The notes under the pieces: model-generated
Databases searched by the model: none
The model's input: only the letters and a program-made list of their open reading frames with translations
What the model was told of the DNA's origin: nothing
Shown here: in pieces, positions 10,801 through 19,119 of the stretch
How positions within the stretch are numbered: the first letter of the stretch is position 1
How the letters are laid out: each line of letters starts with the position of its first letter
Source of the DNA: Pseudomonas sp. DTU12.3
GTDB taxonomy: Bacteria > Pseudomonadota > Gammaproteobacteria > Pseudomonadales > Pseudomonadaceae
Length of the DNA stretch: 64,000 bases
Assembly: GCF_004124275.1 (NCBI RefSeq)
Contig: NZ_CP027218.1
Coordinates: 3,599,501 to 3,663,500, forward strand
Direction of reading: 5' to 3'
Program-made: the position numbers and the translations under genes

Positions 10801-13800
10801 TTCGTAGGCAAGCTTGAAGTTTTCGCGGGAGAATCTCGACCAGTCAAGTGACAATCCGGACCACAACTTTTCGTGCCCTTCGAGCAACCCCTCAGGCAGG
10901 TTACTGATCCCGGTATCCTTGAGACTCAGTCGTTCGAGATCCGGCAATTCAAGCACCCCAGTCGGCCAGTCGAGCAAGGAGTAGGCAACGATCTCCAGTT
11001 TGCGCAGCTTTTGCAGGTGGCTGAAGTCGAAGGCAATCGGCTGATAACTCGAAGAACACACTGTCAGTTCTTCGATCCGGATCAGCATGCCCAACCGTGC
11101 AGGCATGTCAGCGGCAAACGGGATAGCGCTATACAGCGTCAGACTGGTCAGGGCCGGCATCTCCTGCAAGACTGACGGTACGTTGCTGAACGTTTCGCCC
11201 GTCGCATTGATACGCAGCTTTTCCAGACGCGGGAAAATGCCGAGCAGTGAGTCGGCGTTTGCATCGGTGATGCAGCGGCCGCGAACATTCAACTCACGCA
11301 CGTGTGAAAAATCCGCCGTCAATGCGGGTAACGCCTCGTCACAGATCAAATCCAGCTGTGCAAAACGCGGATGGACCTGCGCCAGCGGGGAGTTACGCCA
11401 ACTCTCTTTGATATTGCGCACAACACTCGACTTGCCCCCGATCATCGATTGCAGCGACAGCTCCGGCGCCGATTCGCCCTCCCATTCGGTCAGTACCGAC
11501 TCGAGCTCCTGCCATTCGCGCATGCGCCTTTGCAGTAGTTCGTAGATTTGCGTGTCATTCTTTCCCGCCGCCAACTGCTGAAGAATGAAGCCGCCCGCCT
11601 GCTGATCAGTCAGGGCTGGATAAACATTCTGCACCCGTGGCACCAGCAGTGGATTGACGCCCTGCCCGCGTCCACTGGCGTAATAACCGAGGCCATGACC
11701 GGGCACCCGCAATGCCGGTTTGAAGCGCTTGCTGACGCCATGTCGCTTGTCAGCCAACCGGCCAAATTCAGCGCGATGTTGATGGACGTGGTCAATCACC
11801 AGCCGACGCAGGGAAGCACTCTGGCTGACATCGGGAAGCCCGATGGCCTGACGGGACTTGTCGGGCAAAGCATGCATCAAAGAGGCAAAAAAATTATCGC
11901 CCTGCCGAGGAATGCCATTGAGTTCCTCTGCCTGGTCGTTGAAGGCCTGATAGGAAGGCCCCTGCTTGACCACATATTTCAGATGCTGCGCGTTTTCGCT
12001 GCCGACACTATCGATCAACGGCCCGTGAGTGCTGCCCTCGCGCACTTCCAGCCGCACATCGTCTGACCAGTCAGGCAGTCGTTCCAGCACGCGCAAGGCC
12101 AGCCACTGGCTTTCGGATGACGCGAGGTTCTCCATGTGTAAACCGGCGATTGCATGATCGAAGCGTCTGCGTTGCGCATAGCCGCGCGACTCTTCAAGCA
12201 ACCTCAGCGGCAGCCGCCCCCCCGTCTGCAGTCGGGCAAGTTCCTCGGCATTGGCTTGCAAGCACACCCTGATGGCTGCAGCACTGCCGAGTCCGGGCGT
12301 GGCTTTTTGCAGTCTGGCAATCCGTGGATCCTGCAATTCCGGTTCGGCATAAAACTGCTCGAACATTGTCGGTTGGCGGGTTTTCAGGAAATCCGCCAAC
12401 TGCGCTCGGAACTCGGCGGGCCGGGTGTCGCGGACGCGGGCAGCTTCAGGCCCCAGCAAGCGGATTATTTCCGCCTCATCCAGCGCGTCAAGGAGTACGG
12501 CGGGCATGTCGGCACTCAGAACGTCGGCGCGAGCGATCTGAATCGGCGCTTTGATCCTGCCATCCGGTAAAAGTGACACTTCACCATGCTTGACGCTTGC
12601 GCCGGACAAACCCGGGCCATCGAAAACCTCAAGCACGCGTCCGGCTGGCCATCGAGGCATTTGCGGCAGCAAGGGCAATGTCAGCAGGAAAGCTTCATCG
12701 ACGGCGGAACCGCCCTCAACATTCTCGATGACCCGGCTCACGGCCTGATCAGCTTCGAACAGGCGCAGTGTATCGGCCAATGCCAGAGGTGCAGGCGAAT
12801 GGTCCAGATGCATCTGGCGCAGAGCGTCATCACTGACGCCGCTGAGATCGGCGATGCTGAGCAATTGCTCATCGGTAAAGGCATCGGTGCTATGTCCGAT
12901 GCGCCGTAGCAGCGTCAATCGATCCCAGGTTACCGGCCGCTCCAACGTGTGCCGCCAGGCACCCAGCCGGTTGTGTTCGAGGATCGGCCGATAGGCTGAC
13001 GCGTCGGTTGGATGAATAATGCGCCATTGCTTCAGTTGCTCGTCAAAAAGCGTTTGATACACCTTGCCCTGCAGGCGTATGTAAGTCTTGCCGTTCAGCC
13101 GATGCAGGCCTTGTGCATCAGGGACAGACGCGGACGACGGTCCGACAGTGCTTTCATAAGGAGCAAGATCGGGAGTCCACAAGCAAGGCTTACCGTCGAG
13201 TCGCTCGATCGGCTCGGCCTTTTCGATCACCGGTACAGGTTTGGCCGCACTCAGCCTGCCCAGCCCTTTGCCTACACCCGCCATTACTCCGATCAGCGCG
13301 AGGTTCTCTGCAACATCGACCAAGTGTTCCTTGGCGGCCTGGCGATCGCCTTCAGTCCATTCGATAGCGCCCTCAAACGACTCGTACAGCAACTGACCTG
13401 CCATCACCGTCATCATGATCTCGCCCAACACCGGCACGAACATCGACACCATGTTCAACGCCAGCATGCCGAATTCCAGCAAGTGATTGAGCCGTTTCGC
13501 CCGCACGTTCGCGTCGACATCCGCCGTCGGTACCGCGCGGGCGCGGGCATCGGCGATGAGTTTGTCGCAATGCTGTTCATACAAGTACTGCCACAGATCG
13601 GTATTGGCGGCCCAAATACCTGCAACGCCATTGCGTACCATACCGAACGGATCGAGATAAGGATCATCCTCCGGTTCACGCTTGCCCTGCTGTTCGGGCG
13701 GCAGCTCCTTGATTCGCGTGAGCACAGAGATCGGCGGGATCATCTGGACAACTTTCACCCAGATCGAACGCAACGGGTCTGTCGGTGCATCCGCCGCAGA

Positions 13801-14913
13801 TCGAGTGAATTGACTGAAGTAATAAGGACGGTCGGCATAAGCGAAGAACTGACTGAAAAAACGCTGATAGGCCGTTGCCGGTTCACGAGATGGCAAAGCA
13901 TCCTGCGCAGTGAACTTGCGTTTGAAGACCTCGCGCATCTGCGCTGAGGTGTAGCGTTTGAGCGGATGCTCCGGATCATGGGGGATGTAGACGATGAAAT
14001 CGTTGGTGTAGCGATACTTTTCGTTGATGCTGAACACCACGCAGCCAGTCATCCTGCGTTTCATCAGACTGAGGTCGCGAAACCACACGGGCTTGTCGCC
14101 CAGGTGTGGATGGACTTCGCCATTTACGACTGACAGGATCATCCGGTAGTCGTCGAGGTCGATGTCCTTCTTCAGTAGCGCCAGCTCGGCCGCCGCGCGC
14201 ATCGCGGCTTTTTGAGTGTCGATAAAGCGTTCCCGCAACACGTTGGTCGATTGCAAGAACGCTTTCACACGCGCCTGATAGAGAGCGCCGATATCCAGCG
14301 TTCGACAGAGCAACAGAAACTGGTTGACGGTAATACCGACTGTTACCGCCTGGAACGTATCAGGGGTCGATGCCGCAACGATAAATCCGGATTCGCGATG
14401 AAAAGCGCCCTCTTCACACTCCGCCTCTTCGAAGTTATGCAGAGCTGCTTGCAGCATGGGCAGCTTCAGCACTTCGAAGGTCGACACTTCGATTTCCAGC
14501 ACGCTGACTTGCAGAGGGCGCCTGAGGCATAGCAGGGTTTTATTGACGTCGAGTTCAACGTTGAATTGGTTTTTAAGCGCCTTTACCAGTTGAGCCTCGG
14601 CAAAAACCTCAATGCTTTCAAGCGCTGCCATGCTCTTGTCCAGCCGCGACTGTGCAAGAAAGCCTTCGGTGGCGTGCGTTTGCAAGTCGCGCCGTTGCTC
14701 GACAGACAGCTGCTGATACCAGTCGGGTAATTGCGTGCCGGCGTTTTTAATATGAGCGCGGCGCTCGGGGCTGGCGTCGATCAACCAATCGGGGACCATC
14801 TGCTCGATACGCTTGCCGTGAAGACTGGCGCTGGCCTGCGTCTGTGTATCGACGCTCAACGGAGGATTGGAAGACTGCGCTGCTGCGGGCAGCGTCGGGG
14901 GATGAATGGACAT
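7855..14913 (-). CDS. giant NEL-type E3 ubiquitin ligase toxin with DUF6543-like N-terminus and three LRR modules
   Basis: A 2352-residue protein. ATG 14913 has a good GGAGCGACAG ribosome site and gives MSIHPPTLPAAAQSS. The frame continues 21 codons upstream without a better start. Residues of about 100-620 resemble the dermonecrotic-toxin-like N-terminal region (DUF6543) common in Pseudomonas, with a hydrophobic stretch near 480-515. Three related modules follow, each opening with a WR motif (W1172, W1472, W1810) and a cap reading LPxLPxDFxHV-like, then leucine-rich repeats (LDLSDNxLxxLP type). The end is a NEL domain with candidate catalytic Cys2144 in HGTCVDGRI, matching the IpaH/SspH CxD active site. 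NEL proteins ubiquitinate host targets after secretion. No signal peptide or secretion genes are adjacent, so the delivery route and host are unknown. Confidence 0.88.
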   Translation of the reverse strand: MSIHPPTLPAAAQSSNPPLSVDTQTQASASLHGKRIEQMVPDWLIDASPERRAHIKNAGTQLPDWYQQLSVEQRRDLQTHATEGFLAQSRLDKSMAALESIEVFAEAQLVKALKNQFNVELDVNKTLLCLRRPLQVSVLEIEVSTFEVLKLPMLQAALHNFEEAECEEGAFHRESGFIVAASTPDTFQAVTVGITVNQFLLLCRTLDIGALYQARVKAFLQSTNVLRERFIDTQKAAMRAAAELALLKKDIDLDDYRMILSVVNGEVHPHLGDKPVWFRDLSLMKRRMTGCVVFSINEKYRYTNDFIVYIPHDPEHPLKRYTSAQMREVFKRKFTAQDALPSREPATAYQRFFSQFFAYADRPYYFSQFTRSAADAPTDPLRSIWVKVVQMIPPISVLTRIKELPPEQQGKREPEDDPYLDPFGMVRNGVAGIWAANTDLWQYLYEQHCDKLIADARARAVPTADVDANVRAKRLNHLLEFGMLALNMVSMFVPVLGEIMMTVMAGQLLYESFEGAIEWTEGDRQAAKEHLVDVAENLALIGVMAGVGKGLGRLSAAKPVPVIEKAEPIERLDGKPCLWTPDLAPYESTVGPSSASVPDAQGLHRLNGKTYIRLQGKVYQTLFDEQLKQWRIIHPTDASAYRPILEHNRLGAWRHTLERPVTWDRLTLLRRIGHSTDAFTDEQLLSIADLSGVSDDALRQMHLDHSPAPLALADTLRLFEADQAVSRVIENVEGGSAVDEAFLLTLPLLPQMPRWPAGRVLEVFDGPGLSGASVKHGEVSLLPDGRIKAPIQIARADVLSADMPAVLLDALDEAEIIRLLGPEAARVRDTRPAEFRAQLADFLKTRQPTMFEQFYAEPELQDPRIARLQKATPGLGSAAAIRVCLQANAEELARLQTGGRLPLRLLEESRGYAQRRRFDHAIAGLHMENLASSESQWLALRVLERLPDWSDDVRLEVREGSTHGPLIDSVGSENAQHLKYVVKQGPSYQAFNDQAEELNGIPRQGDNFFASLMHALPDKSRQAIGLPDVSQSASLRRLVIDHVHQHRAEFGRLADKRHGVSKRFKPALRVPGHGLGYYASGRGQGVNPLLVPRVQNVYPALTDQQAGGFILQQLAAGKNDTQIYELLQRRMREWQELESVLTEWEGESAPELSLQSMIGGKSSVVRNIKESWRNSPLAQVHPRFAQLDLICDEALPALTADFSHVRELNVRGRCITDANADSLLGIFPRLEKLRINATGETFSNVPSVLQEMPALTSLTLYSAIPFAADMPARLGMLIRIEELTVCSSSYQPIAFDFSHLQKLRKLEIVAYSLLDWPTGVLELPDLERLSLKDTGISNLPEGLLEGHEKLWSGLSLDWSRFSRENFKLAYEHAKTLPAHLVDQEAMVRDYCKGELRRLGEGLSQAPQGIFDRFFEHWPDAQQRYAAIEALSEQFATLDKQLVEWLQKGMASQETLREIIGRSNAIHAIRTSWRKGLFKRYGSTVSASTLDLSGLMLSELPKLPADAFSHVRTLLLLGQRVDALQLRDFVGAFQEVQTLDLSDNALHALPFEPGSLARLNRLDLSDNLLTDSSRLQLGLEALPALEHLDLRNNPLTGLNVGGLLRLKALNLRNADMQTWPAGAENLAQLSWVDLRNNKITTLPQTLLDSHALIHSNLTGNPLDTATAATLRATQQRIEFEIGLPEGALQAFADEPVPLTFPPSESGLSIARQLLPLPQAAAGEGEALMINSLQRMQPAFSAEQALQLIEQMRVSGATSAEIADRIGAWNQTFETLVRQLNGWLFTRETRGTDWVISSQTRSLAAWRMLTCWRARLHAMEGATQTVLDLNGLQLGDIPALPEDFAHVGTLNLTGTRLSAGGASGFLGAFTQLRILELGCNELEAVPPSIRNMSALERLGLSSNRFYDPELLYESLSGLEHLTWLDVSYNSLESFDVNYFGQLEALDLRNNNLYAWPEGALQAEHLRMLNLSRNDITTLPEDALDGTHEQLMNGTDLTDNYNLSEESLERLRAYQAEGERHRVLGFSRADLEEMADDANGGLTETSDSIESDEIVPIDPSQAQYKAPWLANLAPEQSAARDALWEQLAAEPDSAAFFHLLERLQDTREFRVANADLTRRVWTVMDAAAADTELREVVFAGATTHGTCVDGRILTFSGLEAKVFIHNALLDLPTDRSGAKGEVLLSLSRRLFRLDKVDELAKAAAARSGFDEAEMRLGYRIGLTAGWEDGLELPGQPKNMTYASGVSPQKLLEARAEVSNAERSDKFLEDLIQRDYWVEYLQEKYPEDFRSMEESDLLEDGEDDGLSADDPEYLNRLFDRTAKRNVKMIELSQQEIDAINAAKTPVAGSSAPLLNT

Positions 14914-15092
14914 TCTGTCGCTCCTGAAAAGTGGAACGACAGGACACCATTCCTGCCGGGGCGAACTGCGGTACATAGTTATCGCATCGGCGATGAGTTG
15001 TTACCAATCGCTTCAGCTGAGCAGCGCACGGCAAGGGCACTCTTCGTTGAATTGACTATGCTGTCTGGCACACACACGCAGACGGGGGATTT

Positions 15093-15311
15093 ATGGACGA
15101 TCCAGTCGACAACAAGCCACCCAGCTTCTGGCAGATGCTGCACAGCGTCATGGCCGCGGCGTTCGGGGTGCAGAGCGGGAAAAACCGGGCGAGGGATTTC
15201 ACCCATGGCAAACCCAGCCATTTCGTGATTCTGGGCATTCTGTTCACGGCGGTATTTGCCTTGACGCTGTTGGTCATCGTCAAAGTGGTGCTGCATTTCG
15301 CCGGGGTCTGA
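15093..15311 (+). CDS. DUF2970 small membrane protein
   Basis: A 72-residue protein starting MDDPVDNKPPSFWQML. The N-terminal half is polar and contains FGVQSGKNRARDF. One C-terminal transmembrane helix follows (FVILGILFTAVFALTLLVIV). This matches the DUF2970 family of short proteobacterial membrane proteins, whose function is unknown. GGGGGA lies just before the ATG. It is divergent from the NEL toxin gene and convergent with the next gene, leaving six bases between stops. Confidence 0.85.
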   Translation: MDDPVDNKPPSFWQMLHSVMAAAFGVQSGKNRARDFTHGKPSHFVILGILFTAVFALTLLVIVKVVLHFAGV

Positions 15312-15317
15312 AGCCCT

Positions 15318-16391
15318 TCAGTGCATCAGGGTTTGCAGGTCGAACGGATAGCGATACGAGGCCGGGCGGCCCTTGGCCGATAGTTGGCGGAAATTCACGC
15401 CGTAGTGCGGCGACTTGCCCATGGCGAGCATTTGTCGGGCGTGGGCCTTGTCGACCAATTGCAGTAATGGAATCTGCCGGTCACGACCGCCGTACTGATC
15501 GAGGTCGACACCAAGTTCATGGTCATGCAGCTCGACCAACGCCCAGCCTCCCAAGGTGAAATGGCCACCCACCAGCGCACTCAATCGCCCATCGACGACA
15601 GCCTGCAACGCGGCGGGTGAGGTGTTGACTGCGCTGAACAGCACATCTTTGCCGGGGCTTTTGCCGGCCTCGGCAAAAGCGCGCATGGCACCGAAGGCCA
15701 TTTCATCGTTGGCCGACCACACCAGCGAAACCTCGGGATAACGCTTGACCAGTTGTCTGGCCTGCTCATAGGCGCGTTGCTGAGTCCAGCCGCTGTAAAC
15801 CAGTTGCCGCAGGCGCACCTGCGGATGTTCGGCCAAGGCACGTTGCATGCCGTGCTCACGCAACTGCGCCGACGGTGTAATTTTCAGACCGGAAAACGCC
15901 AGCACTTCGATCTGCCGGTCGCTGGCTATGGGAGGGTGCAGACGAATCAGCTCCTTCATCATCATATAGCCGCCCTCCTCGTCATTCGGCACCAGGCTGC
16001 CGATGCGGTCCGCACGCTCACCCAACAGCGCTTGCTGATTGGGCGTCAATGCCGCGTTGACCATGAACAGCTTCACGCCGCTGCCCTGCGCCAGACGCAG
16101 AATCTGCGGCGCGATGTACTGCTCGTTGACGAACACCAGGTAATCGGGGCGACTGGGGCCCTGCAAGGCGATTCTGGCCTGGGCCAGGGTGAGTTCAGGC
16201 TGGCGCTGGGAATAGAGGATCTGCAGATCGATGCCCAGATTACGCGCGGCCGACTGCATGAACTGCGAATAACTGATCCAGAACGCTTCTTCGGTCGAGC
16301 CCGGATTGAGGAACAGCACCGATTCCGCCCGCGCGCTGATGCCGAAGGCTGCGCCGAACACGAGAAGTCCGATATGGAGAAACTTGAACAT
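15318..16391 (-). CDS. solitary periplasmic sugar-binding-type protein (ABC substrate-binding / sensor type)
   Basis: A 357-residue exported protein from ATG 16391 (MFKFLHIGLLVFGAAFGISARA signal peptide). The fold text is that of the LacI/ribose-binding-protein class (VLFLNPGSTEEAFWISYSQFM, then SLVWSANDEMAFGAMRAFAEAG, then ALQAVVDGRLSALVGGHF). Seventeen further codons upstream are open but lack a signal. No permease, ATPase or kinase gene adjoins it, so it may serve a distant ABC system or a membrane sensor kinase or cyclase. The ligand is not deducible from sequence. Confidence 0.8.
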   Translation of the reverse strand: MFKFLHIGLLVFGAAFGISARAESVLFLNPGSTEEAFWISYSQFMQSAARNLGIDLQILYSQRQPELTLAQARIALQGPSRPDYLVFVNEQYIAPQILRLAQGSGVKLFMVNAALTPNQQALLGERADRIGSLVPNDEEGGYMMMKELIRLHPPIASDRQIEVLAFSGLKITPSAQLREHGMQRALAEHPQVRLRQLVYSGWTQQRAYEQARQLVKRYPEVSLVWSANDEMAFGAMRAFAEAGKSPGKDVLFSAVNTSPAALQAVVDGRLSALVGGHFTLGGWALVELHDHELGVDLDQYGGRDRQIPLLQLVDKAHARQMLAMGKSPHYGVNFRQLSAKGRPASYRYPFDLQTLMH

Positions 16392-16469
16392 GAAGCATCC
16401 GGGCCCAAGGAAATATGGCCGCGCATTATAGCCATCGATCAACCGGCTATTGACGCTTGATCCCGTTTT

Positions 16470-16489
16470 TTGTCCGACAATCGTCGGAC
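16470..16489. promoter_or_regulatory. inverted repeat upstream of the binding-protein gene
   Basis: A perfect 7-bp stem GTCCGAC-AATC-GTCGGAC (16472-16489) overlaps an odd palindrome TTGTC-C-GACAA (16470-16480). It lies about 80 bases upstream of ATG 16391 and 20 bases beyond the stop of the small membrane-protein gene. It could be a repressor operator or the stem of a terminator, but no T-tract follows on the minus strand, which argues against a terminator. Confidence 0.45.
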
Positions 16490-16508
16490 GCGGGCCCGGA
16501 TGGGTCGT

Positions 16509-16622
16509 TTACTGATGACTGACCCAGAATACCGCTGTTCCTACAACCAGAATGATCAGGAACAAAATGGCCCATGCATCGACACTGCTATCGCTTTTTC
16601 TTGCCTTGGTCGGATTGCTCAT
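16509..16622 (-). CDS. 37-residue single-span membrane protein
   Basis: A short open frame reading MSNPTKARKSDSSVDAWAIL and then a hydrophobic helix FLIILVVGTAVFWVSHQ. ATG 16622 is preceded on the minus strand by AAGAGG eight bases away. The polar, basic N-terminus followed by one transmembrane segment is typical of bacterial small membrane proteins with the C-terminus outside. It lies between the binding-protein gene and the cysI promoter region. The function is unknown. The coding call rests on the ribosome site and the composition. Confidence 0.7.
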   Translation of the reverse strand: MSNPTKARKSDSSVDAWAILFLIILVVGTAVFWVSHQ

Positions 16623-16916
16623 TGCATCGCCTCTTATCGGTTTTATCGGTGATTGCAGAAAGACTCGACCACAGTTAAGACGATGATTGTCCGCACGACA
16701 AATGTGGGTTAGTTGACAGCCATTCTCGTTAGGCGATTTGGTTCTTTACATATACTCAAACATCACTTTTGCGCATAACTGCAAACGGGTATATTGCCCC
16801 CGGCTCCTCTAGGGAGTGCGCGGCCGTGCGCGCAGAATTGCAGAGGCACAATCGGACTCCGGCAAGCGAAAACGCAGTGCTAATCCGAATGGCCCAAGCC
16901 TGAGAACAGGACTTAT
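16623..16916. promoter_or_regulatory. divergent regulatory region upstream of cysI with candidate sigma70 promoter at 16768-16795
   Basis: No gene is seen in these 294 bases. A candidate promoter is TTTGCG at 16768-16773, a 16-base spacer and TATATT at 16790-16795. This would leave a leader of about 115 bases before cysI, containing GTGCGCGGCCGTGCGCGC-like G/C inverted repeats. AT-rich sequence upstream (TTCTTTACATATACTCAAAC) is a plausible site for CysB, the usual activator of cysI, but no CysB match can be proved here. Confidence 0.4.
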
Positions 16917-18575
16917 ATGTACGTATATGACGAGTACGATCAGCGGATCATCGAGGACCGCGTCAAGCAGTTCCGTGATCAGACCCGACGCTATCTGGCA
17001 GGTGAGCTGAGCGAAGAAGAATTCCGCCCCCTGCGCCTGCAAAATGGCCTCTACATCCAGCGCTTTGCGCCGATGTTGCGTGTGGCGGTGCCTTACGGCC
17101 AGCTGACTTCGCGTCAGATGCGCATGATGGCCAAGATTGCCCGCGACTACGACAAGGGCTACGCCCACATCAGTACGCGGCAGAACGTGCAGTTCAACTG
17201 GCCGGCGGTGGAAGACATCCCGGACATTCTGGCTGAACTGGCGACCGTGCAGATGCACGCGATCCAGACCAGCGGCAACTGCCTGCGCAACGTCACCACT
17301 GACCAGTTCGCCGGTGTTGCCGCCGACGAAGTGATCGATCCGCGCCCATGGTGCGAAATCGTCCGTCAGTGGACCACGTTCCACCCGGAATTCGCCTACC
17401 TGCCGCGCAAATTCAAGATCGCCGTCAACGGTTCGACCGCTGACCGTGCCGCTATCGAAGTCCACGACATCGGCCTCGAGCCGGTGCACAACGCCGCTGG
17501 CGAACTGGGTTTCCGCGTGCTGGTCGGCGGCGGCCTCGGTCGTACGCCGGTGGTGGGTGCGTTCATCAATGAGTTCCTGCCCTGGCAGGATCTGTTGAGC
17601 TACCTCGACGCCATCCTGCGGGTCTACAACCGCTACGGTCGTCGCGACAACAAATACAAGGCGCGGATCAAGATCCTCGTCAAGGCACTCACGCCAGAAG
17701 TGTTTGCGCAGAAAGTCGATGCGGAAATGGAGCACCTGCGCGGTGGCCAGACCACACTGACCGAGGCCGAACTGCAGCGTGTGGCCAAGCATTTCGTCGA
17801 TCCGGACTACAAGGCGCTGGACAACCAGACCGTGCAACTGGCCGATCTGGACAAAGAGCACCCGGGTTTCGCTCGCTGGCGCACCCGTAATACTCTGGCA
17901 CACAAGAAGCCGGGCTATGTTGCCGTGACTCTGTCGCTGAAACCGACCGGCGTTGCTCCGGGCGATATCACCGACAAGCAGCTGGATGCCGTTGCCGATC
18001 TGGCCGACCGCTACAGCTTCGGTCAACTGCGCACCTCGCACGAGCAGAACATCATTCTGGCCGACGTCGAGCAAAGCCAACTGTTCACCTTGTGGGGCGA
18101 GTTGCGTGAAGGTGGTTTCGCCACGCCGAACATCGGCCTGCTGACCGACATCATCTGCTGCCCTGGCGGAGACTTCTGCTCGCTGGCCAACGCGAAGTCG
18201 ATTCCGATCGCCGAATCGATCCAGCGCCGTTTCGACGATCTCGACTACCTGTTCGACATCGGCGAGCTCGACCTGAACATCTCCGGTTGCATGAACGCTT
18301 GCGGCCACCACCACGTCGGCCACATCGGCATCCTCGGGGTGGACAAGAAAGGCGAAGAGTTCTACCAGGTTTCCCTCGGCGGCAGTGCCAGCCGTGACGC
18401 CAGCCTGGGCAAGATCCTCGGCCCGTCCTTCGCCCAGGAAGTCATGCCTGACGTGATCTCGAAGCTGATCGACGTGTACGTTGAACAACGTACCGAAGAC
18501 GAGCGCTTCATCGACACTTATCAGCGTATTGGCATCGACCTCTTCAAGGAACGCGTCTATGCAGCGAATCATTAA
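16917..18575 (+). CDS. cysI: sulfite reductase hemoprotein subunit (nitrite/sulfite reductase family)
   Basis: Reduces sulfite to sulfide with six electrons for cysteine synthesis. The 552-residue protein begins MYVYDEYDQRIIEDRV and contains the ferredoxin-like repeats of the family. The siroheme/[4Fe-4S] ligand set is C415-x5-C421 (CPGGDFC) and C458-x3-C462 (SGCMNACGHHH). The TSRQM and STRQNVQFNW stretches match the conserved siroheme-binding region. The downstream DUF934 gene overlaps its end by 17 bases, indicating coupled translation. This is the one-subunit form usual in Pseudomonas. No flavoprotein partner gene is adjacent. Confidence 0.95.
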   Translation: MYVYDEYDQRIIEDRVKQFRDQTRRYLAGELSEEEFRPLRLQNGLYIQRFAPMLRVAVPYGQLTSRQMRMMAKIARDYDKGYAHISTRQNVQFNWPAVEDIPDILAELATVQMHAIQTSGNCLRNVTTDQFAGVAADEVIDPRPWCEIVRQWTTFHPEFAYLPRKFKIAVNGSTADRAAIEVHDIGLEPVHNAAGELGFRVLVGGGLGRTPVVGAFINEFLPWQDLLSYLDAILRVYNRYGRRDNKYKARIKILVKALTPEVFAQKVDAEMEHLRGGQTTLTEAELQRVAKHFVDPDYKALDNQTVQLADLDKEHPGFARWRTRNTLAHKKPGYVAVTLSLKPTGVAPGDITDKQLDAVADLADRYSFGQLRTSHEQNIILADVEQSQLFTLWGELREGGFATPNIGLLTDIICCPGGDFCSLANAKSIPIAESIQRRFDDLDYLFDIGELDLNISGCMNACGHHHVGHIGILGVDKKGEEFYQVSLGGSASRDASLGKILGPSFAQEVMPDVISKLIDVYVEQRTEDERFIDTYQRIGIDLFKERVYAANH

Positions 18576-19053
18576 GAACAACGCGGTTGTCGACGAAACC
18601 TGGCACTTGCTGCCAAAGGATTTCAACATCGACGAGATCAGCAACTGTGACGACTTGATCGTTCCACTGCAGTTGTGGCGCGAACACAGCCGCATGCTCA
18701 AGGCTCGCGACGGTGGCCTGGGTATCTGGCTGGACGCCGACGAAGAAGCCGAAGAAATCGGTGAAGACGTGGCTGAGTTTCAGGTGATCGCGCTGAATTT
18801 CCCGGCGTTCACCGACGGTCGCAACTACTCCAATGCTCGCCTGCTGCGCGACCGTTATGGTTTCAAAGGCGAGCTGCGGGCGATTGGCGATGTGCTGCGC
18901 GATCAGCTGTTCTACATGCATCGCTGCGGTTTTGATGCCTTTGCCGTGCGCCCGGATAAAGACCCGTACGAAGCCCTGGAAGGTCTGAAGGATTTCTCGG
19001 TGACCTATCAGGCTGCCACTGACGAACCGCTGCCGCTGTTCCGTCGCCGCTAA
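18559..19053 (+). CDS. DUF934 protein, sulfite-reduction partner of CysI
   Basis: A 164-residue protein starting MQRIIKNNAVVDETWHLL at ATG 18559, inside the cysI end. The open frame extends 26 codons further upstream within cysI, but those codons are just the cysI shadow. It contains the DUF934 signature region (NFPAFTDGRNYSNARLLRDR, then GDVLRDQLFYMHRCGFDAF). DUF934 genes follow cysI in many proteobacteria and are thought to support electron delivery to or assembly of sulfite reductase, but the biochemical role is not settled. A strong terminator follows. Confidence 0.9.
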   Translation: MQRIIKNNAVVDETWHLLPKDFNIDEISNCDDLIVPLQLWREHSRMLKARDGGLGIWLDADEEAEEIGEDVAEFQVIALNFPAFTDGRNYSNARLLRDRYGFKGELRAIGDVLRDQLFYMHRCGFDAFAVRPDKDPYEALEGLKDFSVTYQAATDEPLPLFRRR

Positions 19054-19074
19054 GCCCGCAGGTTTACGCGATAC

Positions 19075-19108
19075 AAAAAAACGCCGGTCATTTGACCGGC
19101 GTTTTTTT
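19075..19108. terminator. bidirectional rho-independent terminator
   Basis: AAAAAAACGCCGGTC, loop ATTT, GACCGGCGTTTTTTT. It has a perfect G/C-rich stem flanked by A and T runs, so it works on both strands. It lies between the convergent DUF934 gene and sohB. Confidence 0.95.
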
Positions 19109-19119
19109 ATGCCTGCGGT

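Noticed and set aside
16809..18701. 630-codon minus-strand frame opposite cysI
   Set aside because: Antisense shadow produced by GC skew at codon positions; no motifs and no start signal.
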